Shown here: positions 40,411 through 40,458 of the stretch, one piece after another
Position numbering within the stretch: the stretch's first letter is position 1
Layout of the letters: each line of letters opens with the position of its first letter
Source of the DNA: SFHK01 sp964554795
GTDB lineage: Bacteria > Bacillota > Clostridia > Christensenellales > Aristaeellaceae
NCBI GenBank assembly: GCA_964554795.1
Contig: CAZKQB010000032.1
Span: forward strand, 1-40,458
DNA: 40,458 nucleotides
Direction: 5' to 3'
Position numbers and translations under genes: made by a program
Notes under the pieces: generated by a model
What the model was told of the DNA's origin: nothing
Database searches by the model: none
Seen by the model: only the letters and a program-made list of their open reading frames with translations

Positions 40411-40458
40411 CACCCCGTCCCCCGAGGGGGTGTAGGGGAGCGGAGCGCCCCACGCCCG
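40411..40458. repeat. GC-rich palindromic repeat, copy C (window edge)
   Basis: Resumes in the CACCCCGTCCCCCGAGGGGG part and continues to the window end with the same tail as copy A. Confidence 0.7.

Noticed and set aside
40072..40453. Minus-strand frames over the poly-C/N stretch
   Set aside because: They are Gly-rich translations of low-complexity artefact and Ns.

Overview
This window looks like a chromosomal piece of a GC-rich Bacillota (class Clostridia, probably an uncultured gut-type lineage). The signs are sigma-A promoters of nearly perfect consensus, strong AGGAGG ribosome binding sites, a Spo0A-type DNA-binding domain, an HPr-like protein, a Clostridia-style Mrp/NBP35 ATPase and DUF1653/DUF3899 proteins. 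Lineage placement is inference. The right-hand end is an assembly edge with Ns and poly-C.

Layout. 1-5629: 3' part of an oligopeptide ABC transporter operon (oppB end, oppC, oppD, oppF, DUF3899 membrane protein); OppC, OppD and OppF each carry a large extra domain. 5944-8199: YdcF-like protein, gluconate 5-dehydrogenase-like SDR, double GNAT. 8353-10841: NUDIX, ruvC, ruvA (no ruvB) and a TIM-barrel sugar isomerase. 10895-14034: Mrp/NBP35 ATPase, GH130 phosphorylase, LCP cell-wall ligase. 14159-17864: MATE, EamA and MATE exporters. 17947-20909: MocR regulator divergent from an AMP-forming acyl-CoA synthetase.

20935-23745 is the accessory part: a zinc-ribbon protein, two tandem copies of a DUF697-like membrane protein duplicated with their promoter region, a 26-residue hydrophobic peptide whose ribosome binding site lies in a hairpin (type I toxin candidate), and a broken copy of the 3' end of the neighbouring helicase gene. 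23788-28161 encodes a giant Lhr-type helicase with an in-frame tandem repeat inside the gene. Divergent from it lies an HPr-like protein that lacks the phosphorylatable histidine.

28645-36018: PatB/MalY C-S lyase and a DnaQ-like exonuclease, then a carbohydrate block: a GH94 disaccharide phosphorylase, and from its own promoter a sugar nucleotidyltransferase, a NahK-like anomeric kinase and GalE, followed by tRNA-Leu(GAG). The genes suggest phosphorolysis of a disaccharide, 1-phosphorylation of the released sugar, activation to an NDP-sugar and 4-epimerisation, like the lacto-N-biose pathway but with a GH94 enzyme in place of GH112. 36075-39657: secreted YDG/MBG-repeat protein, DUF1653 protein, a Spo0A-like regulator with a dead receiver domain, and a methyltransferase-acetyltransferase fusion. 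39658-40458 is noncoding, repeat-rich and partly artefactual.
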